Positions 1 to 6,957 of a DNA stretch of 10,059 nt are shown piece after piece (the first letter of the stretch is position 1; every line of letters begins with the position of its first letter). The notes under the pieces were generated by a model. That model saw nothing but the letters and a program-made list of their open reading frames with translations. It was not told the DNA's origin and searched no databases. A program made the position numbers and the translations under genes. This stretch comes from an uncultured Solirubrobacteraceae bacterium (GTDB taxonomy: Bacteria; Actinomycetota; Thermoleophilia; Solirubrobacterales; Solirubrobacteraceae), in the NCBI GenBank assembly GCA_955652215.1, contig CATPAX010000179.1, positions 1 to 10,059 of the forward strand, given 5' to 3'.

Positions 1-1
1 C

Positions 2-277
2 GCCGCCCGTAAGGGAGTGAACATCGGAAGCATCACCCTGCATCCGAGCGGCCTGCCGCACGGTCCACAGCCCGGCGCGGTGGAGAAGGCGCTAGGAGCC
101 AAGCACACAAACGAACTCGCGGTCATGTGGGACACGTTCCGGCCGCTGCAGGTGACCGAGGCATGGCGCGAGCTCGACAACCCGGCCTACGCCTACTCCT
201 GGAACGAAGACAAGATGGTCACCCCCTCACGGGATGGAGGCGAGGGGGCGAGCATCGTCACCGGTCCGTCAGCGTAG
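2..277 (+). CDS. hmgA: Homogentisate 1,2-dioxygenase, C-terminal part (5' end outside window)
   Basis: This is the last 91 codons of a gene entering from the left, ending at TAG 275-277. The enzyme opens the ring of homogentisate to maleylacetoacetate in tyrosine/phenylalanine catabolism, using mononuclear Fe(II) in the cytosol. The recognisable block begins at base 17 (Asn-Ile-Gly-Ser-Ile-Thr-Leu-His). Leu-His-Pro followed by Pro-His-Gly-Pro matches the family's C-terminal metal/active-site histidines (human HGD His365 and His371 region). A further conserved stretch reads Glu-Leu-Ala-Val-Met-Trp-Asp-Thr-Phe-Arg-Pro-Leu, and the protein ends after a Tyr-Ser-Trp segment. The frame is open from base 2, so the GTG at 17 is not the start. 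The full protein is usually about 380-440 residues, so most of it is missing here. Its location next to paa genes suggests a region devoted to aromatic breakdown. The family call is strong from motifs alone. Confidence 0.88.
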   Translation, partial: AARKGVNIGSITLHPSGLPHGPQPGAVEKALGAKHTNELAVMWDTFRPLQVTEAWRELDNPAYAYSWNEDKMVTPSRDGGEGASIVTGPSA

Positions 278-372
278 GGTCGCTGTCACCTGCACAGCCA
301 ATCCGTCCAGCGGGCGGGCGAACGCCGCCGGGCACGTTAACGTTTCGTGCCACCGACGAGGAGGCTGTGAGC
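278..372. other. Intergenic gap after hmgA with a palindrome
   Basis: This 95-bp gap lies between the hmgA stop and the start of the secreted protein. It contains a small GC-rich stem (GGCG-AA-CGCC at 317-326) without a T tract, so it is at best a weak terminator for hmgA. Further on is a perfect 10-bp palindrome, ACGTTAACGT (334-343), nested within a wider inverted repeat GGCACG (331-336) / CGTGCC (346-351). The palindrome could be an operator or part of a promoter: TAACGT at 338-343 fits a TANNNT -10, but I see no good -35. No reading frame here looks coding. Confidence 0.4.
358..364 (+). promoter_or_regulatory. Ribosome binding site fixing the start of the DUF11/PASTA gene
   Basis: GAGGAGG lies 8 nt before the GTG at 373 but only 2 nt before the GTG at 367. 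This makes 373 the likely start. It also rejects the much longer reading from base 127, which would run through the end of hmgA in another frame. Confidence 0.75.
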
Positions 373-1506
373 GTGAGAAGACTCTCCGGACTGCTGACCG
401 CCATGCTGCTGGTGGGCGCCTACGCCCCGGCTAGTGCCTGGGGTTTGACCCTGGGAGACCTCGCAACCACCGCTCCTACAACGTGCTCGTACTCCAGCTC
501 CATCTGGCTGATGCAGTACGCGAGCACCACAGCCCAGTACGCGGTCCCCTCCGGAGGGGGCGTGATCACCTCGTGGAGCACCAGCTTCGGTCAGGCCGGA
601 GAGCCGGCTGAGCTGGTGGTCAGCTCCGCTTTCGATCCGACGGCGTTTACGGCCACGGTCCGTGGCGTCGACTCCGAGATTCTCCCGAGCCCGATCCCCG
701 CGGGCAACGTCAGTACCTTTGCGCTCGCCCATCCGATCGCGGTCCAGGCCGGGGACATCATTGGCCTGTATGTGTTCGGAGGCGCGCCGACCGCTTGTGG
801 CTTCACCGGGGCAGCGGGTGACACGGTAGTAGCCGGTGGCGAGGAACCGTCCCCAGGCGGCACGATTCATGCGGTGATCGGCGGGCCCAGCCTGCTGGTC
901 AACGTGAGCGCGAACCTGGTGCAGTCCGCGGACATGTCGCTTACCGCCGCAGCAACGCCGAGTGCGATCACCCGTAACGACGTTGCCGAGCTTGCCTTCC
1001 AGATCAGTGGTGGTCCGATCGCGGCCGCGACGTTTACCGACACGCTCCCGTCCGGTCTGGTACCAGTCTCGGCGTCTTCGGGCGACGGCTCGTGCACGAT
1101 CTCTAACCAGACGGTGAGCTGCACGGTTGACAGCTCCCCCACGACTGTTCATGTGGTAGTGAGAGGCTCCTCCCCAGGTTTGTACCGGGTCTCGGGCAGC
1201 GTGCAGAGTCCTCTCGCTGACCCGAACCCGTCGAACAACTCGGCCACCGCGACCCTGATGGTGGTTTCCTCGACATCGAGCTGCGTGGTCCCGAAGCTCC
1301 GCGGCGCGCCGCTGGCGGTGGCCAAGGCAGTCCTTCCGCTGGTGAACTGCCGGCTCGGCAAGGTCCGGAAAGCCAGTTCGAAGCGCATTCCGACAGGGTC
1401 GGTGATCTCGACCTCGCCTGGCGCCGGAACTACGGCCCCGCCGGGAACCGCGGTCACGGTCACGGTGTCCGGCAAGCCGAAGGCTCGAAAGAAGCACCAC
1501 CGCTAA
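373..1506 (+). CDS. Secreted protein with DUF11 and PASTA domains
   Basis: A 377-residue exported protein of unknown function. The GTG start at 373 is set by GAGGAGG 8 nt upstream. It is followed by Arg-Arg, a hydrophobic core and Ala-Ser-Ala at about residues 20-22, a typical Sec signal peptide. Residues about 23-185 are Ser/Thr/Gly-rich, predicted beta, and belong to no family I recognise. Residues about 187-297 resemble a DUF11 repeat: Thr-Phe-Thr-Asp-Thr-Leu-Pro-Ser-Gly-Leu, then an Asp-Pro-Asn-Pro-Ser-Asn-Asn-Ser end. Residues about 304-367 resemble one PASTA domain, starting Cys-Val-Val-Pro-Lys-Leu and ending in Pro-Pro-Gly-Thr-Ala-Val-Thr-Val-Thr-Val. A basic tail (Lys-Pro-Lys-Ala-Arg-Lys-Lys-His-His-Arg) closes the protein. 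There is no kinase domain or internal membrane helix, so this is not a PknB-type receptor. PASTA domains often bind muropeptides or beta-lactams, so a cell-wall location is plausible but inferred. It stands alone between hmgA and the convergent paa operon. Confidence 0.8.
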   Translation: MRRLSGLLTAMLLVGAYAPASAWGLTLGDLATTAPTTCSYSSSIWLMQYASTTAQYAVPSGGGVITSWSTSFGQAGEPAELVVSSAFDPTAFTATVRGVDSEILPSPIPAGNVSTFALAHPIAVQAGDIIGLYVFGGAPTACGFTGAAGDTVVAGGEEPSPGGTIHAVIGGPSLLVNVSANLVQSADMSLTAAATPSAITRNDVAELAFQISGGPIAAATFTDTLPSGLVPVSASSGDGSCTISNQTVSCTVDSSPTTVHVVVRGSSPGLYRVSGSVQSPLADPNPSNNSATATLMVVSSTSSCVVPKLRGAPLAVAKAVLPLVNCRLGKVRKASSKRIPTGSVISTSPGAGTTAPPGTAVTVTVSGKPKARKKHHR

Positions 1507-1510
1507 CCGC

Positions 1511-1544
1511 GCTCGGGCGCTCTAGCCGGGTGTTTCGTCCGAGC
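1511..1544. terminator. Possible shared terminator between convergent genes
   Basis: GCTCGG (1511-1516) pairs with CCGAGC (1539-1544) across a 22-nt loop in the short gap between the secreted-protein gene and the end of paaE. The right arm touches the paaE stop codon. There is no T run on either strand, so this is only a weak candidate for a two-way terminator. Confidence 0.25.
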
Positions 1545-2635
1545 TACCTAACGCCGTCGAAATCCAGCACCACGGTGTCGCTGACCGGGTGTGACTGGCA
1601 CGCCAGCACCAGCCCATCGGCCAGCTCGTCCTCCTCGAGTGCGTAGGCGTGGTCCATCCGCACCTGGCCCTCGAGCAGGCGACATCGGCAGGTTCCGCAG
1701 ACGCCTCCCCTGCAGGCGAACGGTGCGTCGGGACGCACCCGCAGTGTGGCCTCGAGGATCGACACACCAACGTGCGGCACGGTCAGCTTGCTGCGCCGGC
1801 CATCGAGGATCACCTCGACGGCGGCTCCTGAGCCGGAGGTGGCGGTGTCGCTCACAGCGACCGGGGCCACATCCTCGGCGTGGAACAGCTCCCGGTGAAT
1901 CGCGGCGGCCGGCACGGCCGCCTCGAGCAGGGCCGCTCGTGCTTCGTCGATCATCGACAGCGGACCGCACAGGAACCACTCCTCGACGCTGTCAGGCGGC
2001 AGCAGGACTTCGAACATCCGAGTGAGCTTCGCCCGGTCGATCCGGCCGGCAAGCAGATCGGCCTCAGGCGCTTCGCGCGAAAGGATGTGCACCAGCTGAA
2101 GACGCTCGCGATAACGGTCTTTGAGGTCCTCGAGCTCTTCGAGGAACATGATCGAGGCGACGGTGCGGTTGCCGTAGATCAGCGTGAAGCGGCTCTGGGG
2201 CTCGATTGCGAGCGCCGAAGAAAGAATCGAGATCACCGGCGTGATTCCGCTCCCTGCGGCGATACCGGCGTAGTGTCGCGCGCGGGCGCCATCCAGCGCC
2301 GTCGTAAAGCGCCCCACGGGCGGGAGCACCTCGAGCGTGTCTCCAGGCTGCAGCGAGGTCAAGGCGAATGAGGAGAACCTCCCGCCCGGGAGCACCTTGA
2401 CGGCAACCCGCAGCGCTCCTCCCACCGGTGAGCAGATCGAATAGCTGCGGCGGAGCTCGTCGATGGCGGGCCGGACGATCGCCACGTGCTGCCCCGGCCT
2501 GAAGTCAAACGCACTTCGCAGCTCCTCAGGAACGTCGAACGTAATTGCGACCGAATCCTCGGTCAGCCGCTCGACCGCGCCGACACGCAGAGTATGGAGC
2601 CAATGCCGGGTCCCAGCCTGGGCGACAGCGCTCAT
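1544..2635 (-). CDS. paaE: Phenylacetyl-CoA 1,2-epoxidase, reductase subunit
   Basis: A 363-residue NAD(P)H-dependent reductase that feeds electrons to the PaaABC di-iron oxygenase, which epoxidises the ring of phenylacetyl-CoA. Domain order is that of the PaaE/ferredoxin-reductase family. The FAD barrel is at about 10-115, with the flavin motif Arg-Ser-Tyr-Ser at 63-66. The nucleotide-binding domain is at about 120-240, with Gly-Ser-Gly-Ile-Thr-Pro at 128-133 and Cys-Gly-Pro-Leu at 223-226. A C-terminal plant-type 2Fe-2S domain has Cys308, Cys313, Cys316 and Cys346 (C-x4-C-x2-C-x29-C). Length matches the E. coli protein (about 356). The ATG start overlaps the paaD stop by 4 nt (ATGA). No clear Shine-Dalgarno precedes it, so translation is probably coupled to paaD. 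It is the last gene of the paaNABCDE operon. Confidence 0.95.
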   Translation of the reverse strand: MSAVAQAGTRHWLHTLRVGAVERLTEDSVAITFDVPEELRSAFDFRPGQHVAIVRPAIDELRRSYSICSPVGGALRVAVKVLPGGRFSSFALTSLQPGDTLEVLPPVGRFTTALDGARARHYAGIAAGSGITPVISILSSALAIEPQSRFTLIYGNRTVASIMFLEELEDLKDRYRERLQLVHILSREAPEADLLAGRIDRAKLTRMFEVLLPPDSVEEWFLCGPLSMIDEARAALLEAAVPAAAIHRELFHAEDVAPVAVSDTATSGSGAAVEVILDGRRSKLTVPHVGVSILEATLRVRPDAPFACRGGVCGTCRCRLLEGQVRMDHAYALEEDELADGLVLACQSHPVSDTVVLDFDGVR

Positions 2636-3129
2636 CGCAGCGTCTTGAAGCGGTCAAACGGCTCCAGGCAGCTGTTGCAGACGTGCTGCGCCTGGCAAGG
2701 AGTCGCGCCAAAGCGGCTGACCTCGCGGGTGTCCTCTGACCCGCACTGGGGGCAGCGGACCGGCAGGGCGAGCAGTGCGCACCCCGGCCCCGACGCAGGG
2801 TCAGGCGGAGCGATCCCGTAATCGCGGAGCTTTCCCCGACCCTCCTCGGTCATCCAATCGGTGCTCCACGCAGGTGAGAGCTGCATGCGGACCTCGGCGT
2901 CTGGCGGCCCGAGCTCGCGGACGACGCGCTCGACGTCCCGACGGATCGGATCGATCGCGGGGCAACCGCTGTAGGTGGGAGTGATGCTGACCACGAGGTG
3001 CCCATCGGGCGCCGCCTCGACGCCTCGCAGGATGCCCAGATCAGAAAGCGTCAGCACTGGGATCTCGGGGTCGGGGAGCTCGCCGAGCACCGCGGCGAGC
3101 TCGCTGGTATTCAGCGTTCTGGTGCTCAC
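2632..3129 (-). CDS. paaD: Phenylacetyl-CoA epoxidase accessory protein PaaD
   Basis: A 165-residue protein of the PaaD family, a DUF59/MIP18-like domain plus a cysteine-rich tail. The DUF59 part has Asp-Pro-Glu-Ile-Pro at 20-24 and Thr-Tyr-Ser-Gly-Cys-Pro around Cys56. The tail has C126-x2-C129, then Cys145, then C151-x2-C154 followed by Glu-Pro-Phe-Asp, a probable zinc or Fe-S site. PaaD is not part of the purified active core but is conserved in paa operons. A role in Fe-S or di-iron maturation is the usual proposal. I place the start at GTG 3129. GGAGG (3137-3141) lies 7 nt upstream, and the start overlaps the paaC stop as GTGA. The upstream GTG at 3162 would add 11 residues deep inside paaC and has no such support. 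Confidence 0.93.
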   Translation of the reverse strand: MSTRTLNTSELAAVLGELPDPEIPVLTLSDLGILRGVEAAPDGHLVVSITPTYSGCPAIDPIRRDVERVVRELGPPDAEVRMQLSPAWSTDWMTEEGRGKLRDYGIAPPDPASGPGCALLALPVRCPQCGSEDTREVSRFGATPCQAQHVCNSCLEPFDRFKTLR

Positions 3130-3896
3130 CAGCTCGCCTCCGGATGCGAGCGGTGAAGCCACTGCATCTCCGCGAGCATGTGGCCGAAGCCCTCGGTGTG
3201 CTCCCCGCGCCGTCCCCCGCTCGGCTGCCAGCTGGTCTCTGGGACCGCCAGCGTGGCCTCATGCAAGGTAGCCGCGACGAACTCGTCACACTGCGGGCGC
3301 AGAGCAGCCGGATCGACCGCGACGCCTTCGCCCGTGAGCCGCTCCACGAGCGGATCGGACTCGAGCAGCTCATGCCAGTACGGCCACAGCTGCGCGATCG
3401 CCCGCTGCATCCGGGCGTGGCTCTCGAGCGTCCCGTCGCCCAGCCGTACCGTCCACTTGACCGCGTGATCGCGGTGGTATGCGACCTCCTTGACTGCCTT
3501 GGCGGCGACGCCGGCCACGCCCTCGTCCACGGATCTCGTGAGGCCTCCGTATAGCGCGAGCTGGTAGGTGGAGAACAGGAGCTGGCGGCCGATCGTCTGT
3601 GCGAAGTCACCGTTCGGCTGCTCGACTAGCAGGCAGTTCAGGAATTCACGCTCGTCGCGCCCGAACGCAAGCTCGTCTTCGCTTCGCCCGCGCCCCTCGA
3701 GCTCGCCGGCCCGCGACAGCAGGAAGCGGGCTTGGCCAAGGAGGTCGAGCGCGATGTTCGTGAGGGCGATGTCCTCCTCGAGCTCGGGAGCCCGCGAGGA
3801 CCACTCGCCGAGTTGTTGGGCCAGGATCAGCGCATCGTCGCCGAGCCGTAGCGCGTAAACCGACGTGTCGGCGGCCGTAGTGACGGTCGCGCTCAC
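3126..3896 (-). CDS. paaC: Phenylacetyl-CoA 1,2-epoxidase, structural subunit PaaC
   Basis: A 256-residue ferritin-like helical protein that pairs with PaaA in the epoxidase core. In characterised systems PaaC is structural and PaaA carries the di-iron centre. Family blocks seen are Leu-Gly-Asp-Asp-Ala-Leu-Ile-Leu near residue 18, a Glu-Leu-Glu-Glu-Asp-Ile-Ala-Leu-Thr-Asn-Ile-Ala-Leu-Asp helix at about 38-51, Tyr-His-Arg-Asp-His at 140-144, and a C-terminal block beginning Arg-Arg-Gly-Glu-His-Thr-Glu at about 229. Length is close to E. coli PaaC (about 248). It starts at GTG 3896, overlapping the paaB stop as GTGA; a weak AGG lies 5 nt upstream, so coupling is likely. The end overlaps paaD by 4 nt. 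Confidence 0.95.
   Translation of the reverse strand: MSATVTTAADTSVYALRLGDDALILAQQLGEWSSRAPELEEDIALTNIALDLLGQARFLLSRAGELEGRGRSEDELAFGRDEREFLNCLLVEQPNGDFAQTIGRQLLFSTYQLALYGGLTRSVDEGVAGVAAKAVKEVAYHRDHAVKWTVRLGDGTLESHARMQRAIAQLWPYWHELLESDPLVERLTGEGVAVDPAALRPQCDEFVAATLHEATLAVPETSWQPSGGRRGEHTEGFGHMLAEMQWLHRSHPEASW
3137..3141 (-). promoter_or_regulatory. Ribosome binding site deciding the paaD start
   Basis: GGAGG on the minus strand, 7 nt before the GTG at 3129 and inside the end of paaC. It favours the shorter PaaD and points to reinitiation at the GTGA junction. Confidence 0.75.
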
Positions 3897-4177
3897 AGGT
3901 GCCTCACCCCCTCAGGAACGTGAAAGAACGTCGGGTGGCGGTACGGCTTGTCTCCCGCCGGCTCGAAGAACGCATCCTTCTCATCGGGTGACGAGGTCGC
4001 GATCAAAGCGCTCGGCACGACCCAGATCGAGACGCCCTCCTGGCGGCGGGTGTAGACATCGCGCGCGTTTCGAAGCGCCATCTCTGCGTCGGGTGCGTGA
4101 AGGCTTCCGACGTGCTGGTGCGACAGGCCTCGCCGTGCCCGCACGAACACCTCCCACAGTGGCCATTCGCTGGTCAT
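3893..4177 (-). CDS. paaB: Phenylacetyl-CoA 1,2-epoxidase subunit PaaB
   Basis: A 94-residue subunit, the usual PaaB length (E. coli about 95). It bridges PaaAC heterodimers in the epoxidase complex and has no catalytic residues of its own. The sequence is close to the family pattern throughout: Trp-Pro-Leu-Trp-Glu-Val-Phe-Val-Arg near the N-terminus, [25 protein letters not shown] and Tyr-Arg-His-Pro-Thr-Phe near the end. The ATG start overlaps the paaA stop as ATGA. An AGGAG lies about 12 nt upstream, farther than usual, so translation probably relies on ribosomes arriving from paaA. The 3' end overlaps paaC by 4 nt. Confidence 0.95.
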   Translation of the reverse strand: MTSEWPLWEVFVRARRGLSHQHVGSLHAPDAEMALRNARDVYTRRQEGVSIWVVPSALIATSSPDEKDAFFEPAGDKPYRHPTFFHVPEGVRHL

Positions 4178-5190
4178 GCCGCGCGGCGCTCCTGAGTGAC
4201 CGCGTGCTTATCGGCGTAGGCGGCCGCGGCCTCGCGGACCCACCGCCCGTCTTCGTGGGCACGGGTCCGATGCTCCATCCGTTGCCTGTTACAGGGACCG
4301 TCGCCCCTGACGACGCGCTTGAACTCCTCCCAGTCGATCTCCCCGAAGCGGTAGTGGCCGGTCTCCTCGTCGAAGCGCAGGTCCGGGTCGGGAACTGTCA
4401 GATCAAGAGCCTTGGCCTGCGGCACGCAGATGTCGACGAACCGCTGGCGGAGCTCGTCGTTGGTGAAGCGCTTGATCTTCCACCGCATCGACTGAGCGGT
4501 GTGCGGCGACTCGTCGTCGGGGGGGCCGAACATCATCAGCGATGGCCACCACCACCGATTGACGGCGTCCTGGGCCATCTCGTGCTGCGCCGGGGTCCCG
4601 TGCGAGAGCGTGTTCAGGATCTCGAAACCCTGTCGCTGGTGAAAGCTCTCCTCCTTACAGACCCGGACCATCGCTCGGGCATACGGCCCATAGGAGCAGC
4701 GGGTGAGCGGGATCTGGTTCATGATCGCCGCGCCATCGACGAGCCATCCGATCGCGCCCATGTCCGCCCAGCTCAGCGTCGGGTAGTTGAAGATCGAGGA
4801 GTACTTCTGCTGGCCGGCCAGCAGAAGCTCGACGAGCTGGTCGCGGCTCACCCCAAGCGTCTCCGCCGCGCTGTAGAGGTACATGCCGTGCCCGGCCTCG
4901 TCCTGGACCTTCGCCATCAGGATCGCCTTGCGTCGGAGTGAGGGAGCCCGAGTGATCCAGTTGCCCTCGGGCTGCATCCCGATGATCTCCGAGTGCGCGT
5001 GCTGCGCGATCTGTCTGACCAGGGTCTTCCGGTAGTCGTCGGGCATCCAGTCCCGGGGCTCGATCCGCTCCTCGGCGGCGACAGTCGCCTCGAATGCCGC
5101 CTGGAGCCCGGCCTCCTGACCGGTGGGTGGCGAGTCACCACTGATATTCATGGCTTTCTCGCCACGCCCCTCCTCGGGCAAGCCGTACAT
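4174..5190 (-). CDS. paaA: Phenylacetyl-CoA 1,2-epoxidase, catalytic di-iron subunit PaaA
   Basis: A 338-residue catalytic subunit of the epoxidase that converts phenylacetyl-CoA to the ring-1,2-epoxide with O2 and electrons from PaaE. Likely di-iron ligands are in place: Glu68 in His-Ala-His-Ser-Glu, Glu98 and His101 in Asp-Glu-Ala-Gly-His, and Glu181 and His184 in Glu-Glu-Ser-Phe-His. The family signatures Lys-Tyr-Ser-Ser-Ile-Phe-Asn-Tyr-Pro and Tyr-Arg-Phe-Gly-Glu-Ile-Asp-Trp are intact. I chose ATG 5190, which shares one base with the paaN stop (TGATG) and has GGGGGA 6 nt upstream. GTG 5193 is almost equivalent. ATG 5151 would start closer to the E. coli N-terminus (325 residues) but lacks a well-spaced Shine-Dalgarno. 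The 3' end overlaps paaB by 4 nt. Confidence 0.95.
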   Translation of the reverse strand: MYGLPEEGRGEKAMNISGDSPPTGQEAGLQAAFEATVAAEERIEPRDWMPDDYRKTLVRQIAQHAHSEIIGMQPEGNWITRAPSLRRKAILMAKVQDEAGHGMYLYSAAETLGVSRDQLVELLLAGQQKYSSIFNYPTLSWADMGAIGWLVDGAAIMNQIPLTRCSYGPYARAMVRVCKEESFHQRQGFEILNTLSHGTPAQHEMAQDAVNRWWWPSLMMFGPPDDESPHTAQSMRWKIKRFTNDELRQRFVDICVPQAKALDLTVPDPDLRFDEETGHYRFGEIDWEEFKRVVRGDGPCNRQRMEHRTRAHEDGRWVREAAAAYADKHAVTQERRAA

Positions 5191-6893
5191 CACTCGTCCC
5201 CCGAGCCCTGGGCGACGTGCTCGCGGCTTTGCACTACGTGAAAGCGCGGCGTCACGAACGCAAGGTCGGTCAGCGACGCGTTCGCCGCCGGATTCAGCCC
5301 GGTGGCGTGGAAGTCCGAAAAGGCCGAGGACTGGTTGACGTAGACGCCGTCGGTGAGGTTGAAGGACAGCGCCACTCCGGCTTCCAGGCCGACTCGCTCG
5401 GCCGCGCGCACGACCTCCTCGCTCGTCGAGTACGCGCCCGCAGTGATCGCACCATGCCGGCGCACCGTGCGCCCGAACGCCTCCAGGGACGCCTCAGTGC
5501 CGTCGGTCGGAATTAGCAGCGACACCGGACCGAAGTGCTCGGTCTGGATGACGCCGTCCTCTGGGCCGTCGACCGATACGAGCGCGGGAGTCCGGACGAT
5601 CGCCTCGGGATGCTCGGGGTGCTCGATCGTCTTCGAAGCCAGCACGAGCTGCCCGAGCCCGCCAGCGCTCTCGAGGCGCTCGAGCACACCGCGGTTGGCG
5701 ATCGCACCGAGGATCGCGCAGGCGCGTGCAGGATCGGAGAGCAGCTCTTCGATCGCGGAACCGAGATCAGCCCCGAGCTCTTCGAAGCTCCGATGGCCCT
5801 GGTCAGTCTCAATCCCGTCCCGCGGCAGGAAGATGTTCTGCGGAGTGGTGCACATCTGTCCGCTATAGAGCGACAGCGTGAACGCGAGGTTCGCGAGCAT
5901 CCCGCGATAGTCGTCAGTCGAGTCGATGACGATCGGGTTGACTCCCGCCTTCTCGGTGAACACCACCGCTGGCGTGGCTTCGCGCTCGAGCCACTCGCCG
6001 AATTCGCTCGACCCGGTGTAGTCGATCACGCGGATCTCCTGCCGCAGGGCGACGGTGCCCGCGAGCCGGTCCTGCGGGCCGCCGACTGCAAGCGACACGA
6101 TGTCCGCACTGAAGCCCGACTCGCTCAGTACCTCGCGCGCCACCGACACGGTGATCGCGAGTGGAAGGATCGCTCGGGAGCTCGGCTTGACGATCACGGG
6201 GTTGCCCGTAACCAGACTCGCGAACAGGCCTGGATAGCTGTTCCAGGTGGGGAACGTGTTACAGCCGATCACGAGCGCCAACCCGCGCGGCGTGACCGTG
6301 AAGCGCTTTCGCATCCGCAGCGGCGGCCGCTTGCCTTGCGGCTTTTCCCACAGGGCCTCCCCGGGGACCGCTGACATCGCCTGGTATGCGTAGGCGACAG
6401 CTTCGAGCCCGCGGTCCTGCGCGTGCGGTCCCCCGGCCTGGAACGCCATCGGGAAAGCCTGCCCCGTCGTGTGCATCACGGCGTGAGCCATCTCGTGCGA
6501 GCGGGCGTTCAGCCGAGCGAGGATCTCGAGCGCCACGCCGGTGCGCGCGTCCACGCCCGCGTCGCGCCACGCGGGCAGCGCGGCGCGAGCGCCGGCAATC
6601 AACCCATCAAGGTCGGCGCGTGGATAGCTCACGCCCAGCTCGAACCCGTACGGCGAGCGCTCCTCGCCAACCCACTCGCCCGTCGATGGCTGCTCCAGTG
6701 GGAACCGATGACCGAGGATCTCCTCGAACGCTTGACGGCCCGCGGCGGGTGCCTCCTCGCCGTATGCCTTGGGGAGCTCCGGATACGGGCTCCAGTACCC
6801 GCGGGTCGCGATCGCGGCCAAGGCCCCGTCGAGGGTCTCGCGGTGGCGCTCGAGCAGCTCGGTGGCGGCCGTCTCGACTGAGGTCGTGGACAT
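5190..6893 (-). CDS. paaN: PaaN, stand-alone aldehyde dehydrogenase of the phenylacetate pathway
   Basis: A 567-residue NAD(P)-dependent aldehyde dehydrogenase, the first gene of the leftward operon. It probably oxidises the 3-oxo-5,6-dehydrosuberyl-CoA semialdehyde left by ring opening. Visible ALDH features are Cys-Asn-Thr-Phe-Pro-Thr-Trp-Asn at 211-218, the cofactor-binding Lys236 in Val-Lys-Pro-Ser, Thr-Gly-Ser-Ser-Glu-Phe-Gly at 293-299, the general base Glu314, the catalytic Cys348 in Ser-Gly-Gln-Met-Cys-Thr, and Glu-His-Phe-Gly-Pro-Val at 452-457. It has an N-terminal extension of about 90 residues. Unlike E. coli PaaZ (about 680) it has no C-terminal MaoC-type hydratase, so ring hydrolysis needs another enzyme. 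I start at ATG 6893, with AGGAG (6902-6906) 8 nt upstream; ATG 6899 would leave only 2 nt. The reading can extend to 6977, but this would cross the operator and the paaI start. Confidence 0.92.
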   Translation of the reverse strand: MSTTSVETAATELLERHRETLDGALAAIATRGYWSPYPELPKAYGEEAPAAGRQAFEEILGHRFPLEQPSTGEWVGEERSPYGFELGVSYPRADLDGLIAGARAALPAWRDAGVDARTGVALEILARLNARSHEMAHAVMHTTGQAFPMAFQAGGPHAQDRGLEAVAYAYQAMSAVPGEALWEKPQGKRPPLRMRKRFTVTPRGLALVIGCNTFPTWNSYPGLFASLVTGNPVIVKPSSRAILPLAITVSVAREVLSESGFSADIVSLAVGGPQDRLAGTVALRQEIRVIDYTGSSEFGEWLEREATPAVVFTEKAGVNPIVIDSTDDYRGMLANLAFTLSLYSGQMCTTPQNIFLPRDGIETDQGHRSFEELGADLGSAIEELLSDPARACAILGAIANRGVLERLESAGGLGQLVLASKTIEHPEHPEAIVRTPALVSVDGPEDGVIQTEHFGPVSLLIPTDGTEASLEAFGRTVRRHGAITAGAYSTSEEVVRAAERVGLEAGVALSFNLTDGVYVNQSSAFSDFHATGLNPAANASLTDLAFVTPRFHVVQSREHVAQGSGDE

Positions 6894-6939
6894 ACTCATC
6901 GCTCCTGTCTGGGGGAAGGCCACAAGAATATCAAGGCAT

Positions 6940-6955
6940 CCGACCGTTCGGTAGC
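6940..6955. promoter_or_regulatory. Candidate TetR-family (PaaR-like) operator, copy 1
   Basis: The 16-bp element CCGACCGTTCGGTAGC has arms ACCG (6943-6946) and CGGT (6949-6952) around a TT centre, plus matching outer C6941 and G6954. It recurs at 9190-9205 with 15 of 16 bases identical. The inner 14 bp (6941-6954) fit the form of the PaaR operator I recall for Thermus thermophilus (CNAACGNNCGTTNG), with one symmetric change per arm. It overlaps the proposed -10 of paaI, a good place for repression. Confidence 0.7.
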
Positions 6956-6957
6956 AT
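6952..6957 (+). promoter_or_regulatory. Candidate -10 box for leaderless paaI transcript
   Basis: TAGCAT fits the TANNNT -10 pattern and ends 7 nt before the A of the paaI start codon (6965). That is the spacing expected when transcription starts on the ATG itself. No Shine-Dalgarno precedes the ATG, which fits a leaderless message. No clear -35 is visible. Confidence 0.45.

Noticed and set aside
127..372. N-terminal extension of the DUF11/PASTA protein back to base 127
   Set aside because: It would overlap hmgA in another frame and bury the signal peptide. GAGGAGG at 358-364 sets the start at 373.
337..1500. Long minus-strand reading frame (387 codons) opposite the secreted-protein gene
   Set aside because: Its translation is Arg/Gly-rich with no domain. 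The plus strand has a signal peptide, DUF11 and PASTA. It is a high-GC shadow frame.
3865..4941. Plus-strand reading frame of 358 codons opposite paaA/paaB
   Set aside because: Antisense to clear PaaA and PaaB. The sequence has no recognisable domain and no plausible Shine-Dalgarno.
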